Origin: an uncultured Gilliamella sp.
GTDB taxonomy: Bacteria > Pseudomonadota > Gammaproteobacteria > Enterobacterales > Enterobacteriaceae
Length of the DNA: 18,925 nucleotides
Assembly: GCA_945291235.1 (NCBI GenBank)
Contig: CALYQY010000041.1
Location: 1 to 18,925, forward strand
Direction of reading: 5' to 3'
Shown here in pieces: positions 1 to 6,620 of the stretch. The position numbers and the translations under genes were made by a program. The notes beneath the pieces were generated by a model, which saw only the letters and a list, made by a program, of their open reading frames with translations, did not search any database and had not been told where the DNA came from. Within the stretch, counting starts at the first letter, position 1. Each line of letters opens with the position of its first letter.

Positions 1-116
1 TTCCTCATTCTGGATTCGGTCTTGGATTTGAGCGCTTAATTGTTTATGTCACTGGCGTACAAAACGTAAGGGATGTGATTCCTTTCCCAAGAACGCCACG
101 AAATGCAAATTTTTAA
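1..116 (+). CDS. asnS: Asparaginyl-tRNA synthetase, C-terminal fragment
   Basis: Reading from base 3, the frame encodes 37 residues and ends in TAA at 114-116. It contains GFGLGFERL, the class II tRNA synthetase motif 3 (ATP-binding arginine), followed by [11 protein letters not shown] and a C-terminal phenylalanine, which closely match the end of bacterial AsnS. The enzyme charges tRNA-Asn with asparagine in the cytoplasm. The gene enters from outside the window, so only its last part is seen. In E. coli asnS lies directly upstream of ompF, and the same order is seen here, which supports both calls. No strong intrinsic terminator follows the stop; the weak inverted repeat at 132-149 has no T-tract. 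Aspartyl- and lysyl-tRNA synthetases share motif 3, but the tail sequence favours AsnS. Confidence 0.93.
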   Translation, partial: PHSGFGLGFERLIVYVTGVQNVRDVIPFPRTPRNANF

Positions 117-250
117 CTGGTATAAATAAACAAACATTTTTGGATGTTTATGATAAAACGCAAATTAGTGATAATTAGCAAAAATGTATAAATTATAATC
201 AAACGGTTTCGTTTTTAGGGTTAGACATCAAAATTAACGAAAAGTTCACT

Positions 251-278
251 TGCTTTTAAAAAATTTTTATACATAATT
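251..278 (+). promoter_or_regulatory. Candidate promoter of the first porin gene
   Basis: TTGCTT (251-256) and CATAAT (273-278) are separated by 16 bp, giving a leader of roughly 120 nt. The -10 matches 5 of 6 consensus bases, while the -35 matches only 3 of 6, as is common for activator-dependent ompF/ompC promoters (OmpR in E. coli). An alternative -10, TAATAT, lies at 312-317. No OmpR site could be identified with confidence in the upstream AT-rich DNA. Confidence 0.4.
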
Positions 279-350
279 TACACTACTGTAAAAAGTGGAA
301 GAAAATAATAGTAATATTATTTTTGGATGAATAATCATTGTACATAAATA

Positions 351-379
351 GGCACTAAACTTTTCAGTTAGTGTCTTTT
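351..379 (+). promoter_or_regulatory. Hairpin plus T-tract in the first porin leader
   Basis: Bases 351-358 pair with 368-375 (one G-T pair), and after a bulged A359, C360 pairs with G367, leaving a six-base loop. TTTT follows immediately at 376-379. This is the shape of a modest intrinsic terminator, but it sits 25 bp before the porin ATG and just ahead of its Shine-Dalgarno. It could stop read-through from asnS, attenuate the porin transcript, or end a short leader RNA of about 90 nt. The structure is seen; the role is inferred. Confidence 0.45.
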
Positions 380-403
380 AATAAATAACCATGAGGGTAA
401 GAA

Positions 404-1531
404 ATGAAACGTAATCTATTAGCAATCGCTATTCCTGCACTTTTAGTTGCAGCTAGCGCAAATGCATCTATTGAAGTTTGGAACAAAGATGGTAATAAAG
501 TAGACTTTTACGGTCGTGTAAAAGCAGCTAACCACATCACTGATCGTGGTCAAAAAGATGAAGGTGACGATACTTCTGCTCGTTTAGGTATGTCAGGTCA
601 AACTCAAATCACAGATTGGTTATCTGGTTATGGCCGTTGGGAATATGAAGCTAAATCTGGTAAAAATTCAGATAACGAAGTTCGTTATGCATTTGCTGGA
701 TTAAATTTTGGTGACTTCGGTTCATTTGATTATGGTCGTAATGATGGCGTATTAAAAGCAATTACTGCATATACTGACGTATTACCAGAGTTTGGTGGTG
801 ACGCTGCAAACAACAATTGGAACGTGCTTTCTGCTCGTACTAAAGCTGTAGCAACTTACCGTAACAATAACTTCTTTGGTTTAAATGATGATATCAGCTT
901 TGCAGTACAATATGCTGATAATGGTGATAACTCACTTACTAAAGATAATATTCGTGGTGAATCAAGAGAAGCTTGGGGTACAAACGTTCAATGGAACATT
1001 TTTGACACAGGCTTAACTGCAGGTATTGGTTATGCTCAATCAACTTCAAGTGATCAACGTCACAATACTTGGGCTACTGGTATTAAATACGATAACTATA
1101 ATTTATATTTAGCTGCTAACTATTTCCAAAGCAAGTTAAAAAATCGTTATATCGATCATAAAGGTCATATTGCAGATGAAAAAGTTAAAGGTATCGAATT
1201 AGTTGCTCAATATGGCATTGAATTAGATGTTGGTCGTTTAACTCCTTCTTTAGCTTATGTTCAACATAAACTAACAAGTGGTTATGATGGTGATAATAAA
1301 GCGCATTACCGTTCAGGATCTCATAGCTCACCTATGGCTAAATACGTATCTTTAGGTGCAACTTATGATCTTAACAAAAATTTCAGCGCTATCGTAGAAT
1401 ATAAATTTAATCTACTTGACCATAAAGACATTGGTGCAGCGATGAATACGACTAATAATCGTGGTCATAAGAAAGCAAATACTCCAGGTACAAAAGATGT
1501 GTTAGGTGTTGGTTTAATCTACCAATTCTAA
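404..1531 (+). CDS. OmpC/OmpF-family trimeric porin (first tandem copy)
   Basis: This 375-aa general diffusion porin forms outer-membrane channels for small hydrophilic solutes. Residues 1-21 are a signal peptide with basic MKRN, a hydrophobic core and an ANA cleavage site before Ser22, very similar to E. coli OmpF. The mature start (SIEVWNKDGNKVDFYGRV), the loop-3 constriction motif PEFGGD near residue 130, alternating beta-strand pattern and terminal Phe (QF, recognised by the BAM machinery) all match the enterobacterial porin family; E. coli OmpF has 362 aa. The start is fixed by the signal peptide and by GAGGG eight bases upstream. It lies downstream of asnS as ompF does in E. coli, but the paralogue next to it makes a strict ompF or ompC name unsafe. 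A hairpin in its leader suggests post-initiation control. Confidence 0.95.
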   Translation: MKRNLLAIAIPALLVAASANASIEVWNKDGNKVDFYGRVKAANHITDRGQKDEGDDTSARLGMSGQTQITDWLSGYGRWEYEAKSGKNSDNEVRYAFAGLNFGDFGSFDYGRNDGVLKAITAYTDVLPEFGGDAANNNWNVLSARTKAVATYRNNNFFGLNDDISFAVQYADNGDNSLTKDNIRGESREAWGTNVQWNIFDTGLTAGIGYAQSTSSDQRHNTWATGIKYDNYNLYLAANYFQSKLKNRYIDHKGHIADEKVKGIELVAQYGIELDVGRLTPSLAYVQHKLTSGYDGDNKAHYRSGSHSSPMAKYVSLGATYDLNKNFSAIVEYKFNLLDHKDIGAAMNTTNNRGHKKANTPGTKDVLGVGLIYQF

Positions 1532-1546
1532 TTCTTCTTAAATTAT

Positions 1547-1572
1547 AAAAAAGACACTTAGGTGTCTTTTTT
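1547..1572 (+). terminator. Intrinsic terminator of the first porin
   Basis: GACAC (1553-1557), loop TTAG, and GTGTC (1562-1566) are flanked by six A and six T, so the stem can lengthen to 11 bp and a T-run follows. It lies 15 bp after the porin stop codon and implies the two porins are separate transcripts. Confidence 0.85.
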
Positions 1573-1713
1573 ATCGCCTTTTGAATTTATTCCCGCCCAA
1601 AAAAACATTTTATGCTTAAAAAAATTTATTGTAGGTACTAAAATAAACTAAATTTCGTAGAAATTTACTTATTTGCATTGTTTATCTGCAATGTAAGCAG
1701 AAATCTTATATCT

Positions 1714-1742
1714 AATACAAGATATCACAGTAATAATATAAT
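1714..1742 (+). promoter_or_regulatory. Candidate promoter of the second porin gene
   Basis: A perfect TATAAT (1737-1742) is preceded at 17 bp by AATACA (1714-1719), a weak -35 that suggests activator dependence. Upstream, 1663-1682 starts TTTACTTATTT and loosely resembles OmpR sites of the ompF type; this is tentative. Inverted repeats occur close by: ATATCT/AGATAT (1707-1724) and TCTGC/GCAGA (1685-1701). The implied leader is about 75 nt and contains a small hairpin GCAAA-GTAA-TTTGC (1775-1788) with a GNRA-type tetraloop upstream of the ribosome-binding site. Confidence 0.45.
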
Positions 1743-1824
1743 TGCTTAATTTTGCAGTTATTTATTAACCGAGAGCAAAGTAATTTGCATCTTTAAAAAT
1801 ATAAATACCTATGAGGGTAACAAA

Positions 1825-2967
1825 ATGAAACGTAATCTATTAGCAATCGCTATTCCTGCTCTTTTAATTGCAGGTACTGCAAACGCTTCTATTGAAGTGT
1901 GGAATAAAGACGGCAATAAAGTCGATTTTTATGGTCGAGTTTATGCATTAAACTATATTACTGACAGAAACAACCAAACAGGCGAAGGTGATAAAACGAC
2001 TGCACGTTTAGGTATGTCAGGTCAAACTCAAGTTACTGACTGGTTATCTGGTTACGGACGTTGGGAATACGAAGCTAAAACTGGTAAAAATGCTGACAAC
2101 GAAACTCGTTATGCATTTGCTGGTTTGAATTTTGGTGATTTTGGTTCATTCGATTATGGTCGTAATGACGGTGTGCTAAAAACTTTAACTTCTTATACAG
2201 ACGTTTTACCAGAATTTGGTGGTGATGCTTCAAATAATGATCTTTATGCATTATCTGCACGTACTAAAGCTGTAGCAACTTATCGTAATACTGATCTATT
2301 CGGTTTAGTTGATGGTTTACGCTTTGCTGTTCAATATGCTGATAACGGTGATAACAGCTCAACTAGCCATTTCAATGCAGTGAATCGTAACAACGGTCAT
2401 GATAGTGCGGAAGCATGGGGTTCTGTTATCGATTGGGATGTGCTTGATACTGGTTTATCTGTTGGTGCTGGTTACACTCAAACTAGTGGTCACAAAAATG
2501 CTAAAGCATGGTCAGCAGGTATCAAATACGACAATGACAATGTTTATTTAGCTGCGCTATATATTCAAGGTAAACAAAAATATGGTTGGGATAATGCATC
2601 ATCTAACCACAATGCAGATGACTTAAAAACCAAAGGTATTGAAATTGTTGCTCAATACGGAATCGACTTTGATATTGGTCGTTTAACTCCATCTGTTGCT
2701 TATATCCAACACAAAGTTAAAGATGCTTCTAGCTATTCTAGCGATGCAGGGCTTAAAGGTAATGACCTTGTTAAATATGTTGATGTTGGTTTAACTTATG
2801 CATTCAACAAAAACTTACAAGCTATTGTAGATTATAAAATCAACTTGTTAGATAAAGATGATATCGGTGCACGTCGTGCATTATATGATAGCAGCACATT
2901 TAGCAAATCAGAAATTAAAGCGACAACAAAAGATACTGTTGCACTTGGTTTAATCTATCAATTCTAA
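1825..2967 (+). CDS. OmpC/OmpF-family trimeric porin (second tandem copy)
   Basis: This 380-aa outer-membrane porin is paralogous to the gene immediately upstream. The signal peptide (MKRNLLAIAIPALLIAGTANA, cut before Ser22) and the N-terminal strands are nearly the same as in the first copy, and the first 35 coding bases are identical. It has the loop-3 motif PEFGGD and ends in a C-terminal QF. The central and C-terminal parts diverge, mainly in segments expected to be surface loops, for example residues about 180-195, 255-270 and 345-365. GAGGG precedes the ATG by eight bases within the same ATGAGGGTAA leader found before the first copy. Separate promoter and terminator sequences imply independent regulation, as for OmpC and OmpF in enterics. 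Pore selectivity cannot be judged from sequence alone. Confidence 0.95.
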   Translation: MKRNLLAIAIPALLIAGTANASIEVWNKDGNKVDFYGRVYALNYITDRNNQTGEGDKTTARLGMSGQTQVTDWLSGYGRWEYEAKTGKNADNETRYAFAGLNFGDFGSFDYGRNDGVLKTLTSYTDVLPEFGGDASNNDLYALSARTKAVATYRNTDLFGLVDGLRFAVQYADNGDNSSTSHFNAVNRNNGHDSAEAWGSVIDWDVLDTGLSVGAGYTQTSGHKNAKAWSAGIKYDNDNVYLAALYIQGKQKYGWDNASSNHNADDLKTKGIEIVAQYGIDFDIGRLTPSVAYIQHKVKDASSYSSDAGLKGNDLVKYVDVGLTYAFNKNLQAIVDYKINLLDKDDIGARRALYDSSTFSKSEIKATTKDTVALGLIYQF

Positions 2968-2990
2968 TTAATTGCAATTTGATATTTTTG

Positions 2991-3013
2991 AAAGGCACTT
3001 CGGTGCCTTTTTT
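2991..3013 (+). terminator. Intrinsic terminator of the second porin (UUCG loop)
   Basis: AAAGGCAC (2991-2998) and GTGCCTTT (3003-3010) form a perfect 8-bp stem closed by a TTCG tetraloop and followed by T to 3013. It is a textbook Rho-independent terminator 23 bp after the porin stop. Confidence 0.92.
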
Positions 3014-3040
3014 ATTGTCCCTAATTTAATCAAATAAAAC

Positions 3041-3069
3041 TTGAATTTTAATTGATACTCTGTTAAAAA
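3041..3069 (+). promoter_or_regulatory. Candidate mgsA promoter
   Basis: TTGAAT (3041-3046) and TAAAAA (3064-3069) are spaced 17 bp, with TG at 3061-3062 giving an extended -10. It lies just downstream of the porin terminator and 33 bp before the mgsA ATG. Confidence 0.45.
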
Positions 3070-3101
3070 CATCAGCAATAATAATAGATTAGGACAACAT
3101 T

Positions 3102-3560
3102 ATGCGTTATACCACTCGTCAGTTAGCTGCCAAAAAAAATATTGCTTTAGTCGCACATGATCACTTAAAAGAGTCATTATTAAATTGGTGTAAAAAAAAT
3201 CGAGAAGAGCTTTCTCATCATCATTTATGTGGTACAGGAACTACGGGAACATTAATTAAACAAGAAACAGGTCTAAATATTACACCTATGCTTAGCGGCC
3301 CTATGGGTGGCGATCAACAAATAGGCGCATTAATTGCCGAAGGAAAAATTGATATTCTTATCTTTTTTTGGGATCCGCTCAATGCGGTACCACACGATCC
3401 TGATGTCAAAGCTTTACTTCGTTTATCAACGGTCTGGAATATTCCGGTTGCGACTAATCAAGCAACCGCTAATGCACTGATTCAATCCTCCATTTTTACG
3501 CAAGAAATAGAAATTGAAATTCCTGACTATCAAGGTTATTTAGCTGAAAGATTAAAATAA
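3102..3560 (+). CDS. mgsA: Methylglyoxal synthase
   Basis: The 152-aa protein matches E. coli MgsA along its whole length. It converts dihydroxyacetone phosphate to methylglyoxal and phosphate, a bypass that frees phosphate when sugar phosphates accumulate. The E. coli catalytic residues are at the same positions: His19 and Asp20 in VAHDH, Asp71 in GPMGGDQQ, and Asp91, His98 and Asp101 in [12 protein letters not shown]. The phosphate-binding TGTTG is at about residues 45-49. AGGA at 3091-3094 lies seven bases before the ATG. It appears to be a single-gene transcript between the porin terminator and a decayed gene. No clear terminator follows. Confidence 0.97.
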   Translation: MRYTTRQLAAKKNIALVAHDHLKESLLNWCKKNREELSHHHLCGTGTTGTLIKQETGLNITPMLSGPMGGDQQIGALIAEGKIDILIFFWDPLNAVPHDPDVKALLRLSTVWNIPVATNQATANALIQSSIFTQEIEIEIPDYQGYLAERLK

Positions 3561-3627
3561 TTGCCAATATAATCCCAAATATTACATAACAGAAAGGGCA
3601 AATATTGCCACAGAAAAAGGGTCTAAC

Positions 3628-3960
3628 ATGTCGGCTTTATTGTTAATGTCTTTTGGGATTCTGATTATTGGTATTACAAAAACATTATTGGTAGTACCAC
3701 TTTTAATTGCATTGTTTAAATGAGGTATTTTTATTGCCAAGCCTGTAAGAGAATGTTGAACAACAAATCAGAGTAATTTAAAAGTAAAACTATTGCGTGG
3801 GATTGAATTAATTCGAATTGGCTATGGCGAAGTTTGTTGGCTTATACCTATCGCCGTTTATTTATATAAGTTGCTCGATATAAAAATCGGATTTTGATAT
3901 GCAACTTTAATAATTTTAATACTAATCGAATTGACAGTTGTCGGCTTTCTACAGTATTAA
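3628..3960 (+). pseudogene. Decayed small membrane-protein gene with three in-frame TGA codons
   Basis: One frame runs for 111 codons from ATG 3628 to TAA 3958-3960, interrupted only by TGA at 3721, 3757 and 3895. A ribosome-binding sequence (AAGGG, 3616-3620) lies seven bases before the ATG. The conceptual product is hydrophobic, with a segment at about residues 2-31, another around GEVCWLIPIAVYLYKL and a third near the C-terminus (LIILILIELTVVGFLQY), so it resembles a small three-helix inner-membrane protein. There is no frameshift and no internal TAA or TAG, although random DNA this AT-rich should contain several. I do not recognise the family. The stops could be TGG-to-TGA mutations, or this could be a chance open frame; recoding is unlikely because tatB in this window ends with TGA. 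Confidence 0.5.
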
Positions 3961-3961
3961 T

Positions 3962-4741
3962 TTAAAATGAAGAAAACGGATTAATTTCCCCTTTATTAAA
4001 TAAAATCGCTTCTCCAGTATTCAGCTTGTACCATGTTTCATTAGAAGTTAATGGCAACGTTGAAATGATTGTGACGATATCATTAGGCGTAGTGTGTTTT
4101 TGAAAATCAATTTCAACATCTTCGTCAAGAAGTTTTGCTTTTCCGAAAGGTGCTTTACGTGTTATCCAATGTAAGTCAGTTGAACAATAAGCAAAAACAT
4201 ATTGACCGTCAGAGAGTAACATATTAAATACCCCAAGTTGGCTTAGTTTGTCAGCGCATTGCTTAATATAGCTGAATACTTCCAGATCATTACTGGGTTT
4301 TTGCGGATATTTCTTGTGAAGTTGATTAATGAGATAACAAAATGCATATTCACTATCAGTCAGACCTACAGGTTCAAATACCCCCATATCAAGATCTTCA
4401 TAACCTGTTAGCTGCCCGTTATGGGCAAAAGTCCAATTTTTTCCCCATAACTCACGCGTAAAAGGATGCGTATTTTCAAGTGCTACGCCTCCTCGATTTG
4501 CTTGGCGAATGTGGGCTATGACTGCTTTTGACTTTATTGGATACTGTTGAACAAGTTTGGCAATAGGCGAATAACTGCAAGGTTCAGGATCTTTAAATGT
4601 ACGGCACCCCTTACCTTCATAAAAAGTAATACCCCACCCATCTTTATGCGGGCCCTTTTCACCACCACGTTTGACTAAACTGGTGAAACTAAAACAGATA
4701 TCTGTTGGCACATTCGCACTCATGCCCAATAATTCGCACAT
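3962..4741 (-). CDS. yafJ: Class II glutamine amidotransferase, YafJ-like
   Basis: The 259-aa protein begins MCELLGM; after removal of Met1, Cys2 would be the N-terminal nucleophile of class II (Ntn) glutamine amidotransferases. Other family landmarks are HKDGWG (near residue 32), HIRQAN, THPF, FAHNG and LTDSE, which form the glutaminase site. E. coli YafJ is of similar length and also follows gmhA. The physiological ammonia acceptor of YafJ is not established and there is no attached synthase domain, so the second substrate is unknown. The ATG directly follows the gmhA stop (TAAATG), which indicates translational coupling. Its 3' end is next to the pseudogene, and no strong terminator was found there. 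Confidence 0.9.
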   Translation of the reverse strand: MCELLGMSANVPTDICFSFTSLVKRGGEKGPHKDGWGITFYEGKGCRTFKDPEPCSYSPIAKLVQQYPIKSKAVIAHIRQANRGGVALENTHPFTRELWGKNWTFAHNGQLTGYEDLDMGVFEPVGLTDSEYAFCYLINQLHKKYPQKPSNDLEVFSYIKQCADKLSQLGVFNMLLSDGQYVFAYCSTDLHWITRKAPFGKAKLLDEDVEIDFQKHTTPNDIVTIISTLPLTSNETWYKLNTGEAILFNKGEINPFSSF

Positions 4742-5320
4742 TTACTTGCTCATCTCTTTTTCGATTAGCATGATTAAAATATGAATCACTTTAATATGAA
4801 TTTCTTGAACACGATCAGCATAACCAAAATGAGGAACTCGAATATCCACATCAGCAAGACCATGCATTTTACCGCCATCTTTACCAGTTAACGTAATCAC
4901 TTTCATCCCTTTTTGTTTTGCTGCTTCAATTGCTTTTAGCACATTAGCAGAGTTACCTGAGGTAGAAATACCTAGTAGTACATCACCTTTTTGACCTACA
5001 CCCTCGATATACCGAGAAAAAATCGAATCAAACCCAAAATCATTACCTACACACGAAATATGACTAACATCAGATATCGCTATTGCAGGATAAGCAGGGC
5101 GATTGTTGCGATAACGTCCTGTTAACTCTTCTGCAAAATGCATAGCATCACAGTGAGAACCGCCATTCCCACATGATAGCACTTTACCACCATGTTTGAA
5201 CGAATCAGCCAATAATATAGCGGCTTGCTGAATATGTTCTAAATTTTTATCATCTGAAATAAATTTATTTAACACATCAGCTGCTTCATTTAACTCATTT
5301 CGAATATTATCAATATACAT
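4742..5320 (-). CDS. gmhA: Phosphoheptose isomerase (sedoheptulose 7-phosphate isomerase)
   Basis: From the chosen start the protein has 192 residues, exactly the E. coli GmhA length and nearly colinear with it. It makes D-glycero-D-manno-heptose 7-phosphate from sedoheptulose 7-phosphate, the first step to the LPS inner-core heptose. The SIS-domain fold is shown by [17 protein letters not shown] and [10 protein letters not shown], and the zinc-site residues of the E. coli enzyme are all present: His61, Glu65, Gln172 and His180. The frame is open upstream to 5353, but that extension overlaps the likely -10 element, while ATG 5320 has GAGGG eight bases before it. The gene heads a two-gene minus-strand operon with yafJ. 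Its presence implies a heptose-containing LPS. Confidence 0.97.
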   Translation of the reverse strand: MYIDNIRNELNEAADVLNKFISDDKNLEHIQQAAILLADSFKHGGKVLSCGNGGSHCDAMHFAEELTGRYRNNRPAYPAIAISDVSHISCVGNDFGFDSIFSRYIEGVGQKGDVLLGISTSGNSANVLKAIEAAKQKGMKVITLTGKDGGKMHGLADVDIRVPHFGYADRVQEIHIKVIHILIMLIEKEMSK

Positions 5321-5704
5321 TAATCTTACCCTCATAAAAAATTTAGCCACCATTGTAATTCTTTCAAAATAGCTTGCAAGTACTAAAAAATAAATTTAAT
5401 TCTCATTCATTTTTTTATTTTTCATGACTGGTCAATTAAAACATCGCCTTGAAAATAAAAACTAAAATGAGTGATCAGTCTTAAAACATCAATTATTCTA
5501 AATTGATTATCTACAATATGAGCTTAATTAAATTATTTTTAAAAATAGTACAGTCTTATTTTTAGATATTTGATGTAAAGATCTTGCTCGTAGCGCTATT
5601 TGCTAATAGGAGAAATCTGCAGTTTGTGATACAATTTGGCAGTTATTTTTTCACGAATAAAGATAGTGAAATTGCATTTAAAAATCAATTGATAAGGAAT
5701 TAGT
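5321..5704. other. Divergent gmhA / ribH intergenic region
   Basis: The 384 bp hold the gmhA promoter at the left end and the ribH leader at the right. In between are an imperfect inverted repeat (5426-5434 with 5472-5480), the direct repeat TTAAAACATC after each of its arms, and ATCAAT/ATTGAT (5488-5507). On the plus strand GATACAAT (5628-5635) could be the ribH -10, but no good -35 precedes it. AGGA six bases before ATG 5705 is the ribH ribosome-binding site. I found no FMN riboswitch and no convincing open frame. Confidence 0.55.
5352..5379 (-). promoter_or_regulatory. gmhA promoter
   Basis: On the minus strand TTGCAA (5379-5374) and TACAAT (5357-5352) are 16 bp apart, matching 4 of 6 and 5 of 6 consensus bases. 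The start point would be near 5345, leaving a leader of about 25 nt that carries GAGGG. This also argues against the longer reading frame starting at 5353. Confidence 0.65.
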
Positions 5705-6175
5705 ATGCAAACTATTGAAGCTAAAGTTATCGCACCAAAAGCAAAAGTTGCCATTATTGTGGCACGTTTTAATCATTTTATAAATGATAGTCTTGTTAAT
5801 GGCGCTACCGATGCATTAAAACGTATTGGGCAAGTCGATGATAAAAACATTACAGTCATTTGGGTACCTGGTGCTTATGAGATCCCACTAGCGGCAAAAG
5901 TTGCAGCACAATCCAAAAAATATGATGCAATAGTTGCATTAGGAACCGTGATTCGAGGTAGTACGGCGCATTTTGATTTTGTTGCTGGCGAATCAAGTTC
6001 TGGTTTATTAAGTGCAAGCCTAGATTATTCGATCCCAGTTGGATTTGGTATTTTAACAACCGAATCTATAGAACAAGCTATCGAACGTGCAGGCACAAAA
6101 GCGGGTAATAAAGGTGCTGAAGCAGCATTAACTGCGCTTGAAATGCTAAACGTTATTAAAGCAATTAAGGAGTAA
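5705..6175 (+). CDS. ribH: 6,7-dimethyl-8-ribityllumazine synthase
   Basis: The 156-aa protein has the same length as E. coli RibH (also called RibE). It condenses 5-amino-6-ribitylaminouracil with 3,4-dihydroxybutanone 4-phosphate to make lumazine, the penultimate step to riboflavin. Family motifs are ARFN (about residues 20-23), WVPGAYEIP (53-61), [14 protein letters not shown] (80-93) with the catalytic His89, and GFGILTTE. The ATG is preceded by AGGA at six bases. It is followed after 4 bp by nusB, as in E. coli, but no ribD lies upstream. The nusB ribosome-binding site is inside its last codons. Confidence 0.97.
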   Translation: MQTIEAKVIAPKAKVAIIVARFNHFINDSLVNGATDALKRIGQVDDKNITVIWVPGAYEIPLAAKVAAQSKKYDAIVALGTVIRGSTAHFDFVAGESSSGLLSASLDYSIPVGFGILTTESIEQAIERAGTKAGNKGAEAALTALEMLNVIKAIKE

Positions 6176-6179
6176 GTTA

Positions 6180-6599
6180 GTGGCATCAGTCAATCCTCGT
6201 CGTCGAGCAAGAGAGTGTGCGGTACAAGCAATATACTCTTGGCAAGTTTCCCGAAATGATCTTGCCGATGTTGAGACCAGTTTTATTGCAGAACAAGATA
6301 TGAAAGGCGTTGACTCCAAGTATTTTCGAGAACTCTTAAATGGGGTGGGTAAAAATACAGCAGAGTTAGATGATAAAATGGCGCCATACCTCACTGAACG
6401 TACAGTTGAAGAGCTAGGTCTAATTGAATTAGCAATATTGCGAATTGCGCTATATGAATTAACCAAACGCCAAGATGTACCGTACAAAGTCGTGATTAAT
6501 GAAGCAATCGATCTAACAAAAACGTTTGGTGCTGCTGATAGCCACAAATTTGTTAACGGTGTATTAGATAAAATAGCTCCAACCATTCGTACACGATAA
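6180..6599 (+). CDS. nusB: Transcription antitermination factor NusB
   Basis: The 139-aa product has the same length as E. coli NusB. With NusE (S10) it binds boxA RNA and supports rRNA antitermination. The basic N-terminal [16 protein letters not shown], the central YFRELL and LRIALYEL helices and the C-terminal [28 protein letters not shown] are characteristic. Translation starts at GTG, with AGGAG (6168-6172) seven bases upstream overlapping the end of ribH, so the two are likely coupled. In E. coli thiL follows; here a YfiF-like gene follows instead. Confidence 0.97.
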   Translation: MASVNPRRRARECAVQAIYSWQVSRNDLADVETSFIAEQDMKGVDSKYFRELLNGVGKNTAELDDKMAPYLTERTVEELGLIELAILRIALYELTKRQDVPYKVVINEAIDLTKTFGAADSHKFVNGVLDKIAPTIRTR

Positions 6600-6620
6600 C
6601 TGACCAAAAGTGAGATTGAA

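Noticed and set aside
132..149. AAACAT/ATGTTT inverted repeat as an asnS terminator
   Set aside because: Six AT-rich pairs without a T-tract are not enough to support a terminator.
391..414. Short upstream frames starting at the ATG of ATGAGGGTAA
   Set aside because: The frame ends after seven codons (first porin) or five codons (second porin), and its ATG sits directly on the Shine-Dalgarno of the porin. No ribosome-binding site precedes it.
1738..1761. Leader hairpin of the second porin matching the one before the first porin
   Set aside because: The stem can be drawn, but its 5' arm overlaps the likely -10 box and lies upstream of the probable transcription start, so it would not be transcribed as a hairpin.
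3721..3897. TGA recoded as tryptophan or selenocysteine in the broken frame
   Set aside because: tatB in the same window ends with TGA at the expected position, overlapping the tatC start, so TGA is a working stop here. No other gene shows an in-frame TGA and I saw no SECIS-like structure.
5321..5353. N-terminal extension of gmhA to 5353
   Set aside because: The chosen ATG at 5320 gives exactly the E. coli length and has GAGGG at good spacing; the extension overlaps the predicted -10 element.
5580..5704. FMN riboswitch upstream of ribH
   Set aside because: The conserved FMN-aptamer segments were not found; the leader is short and AT-rich.
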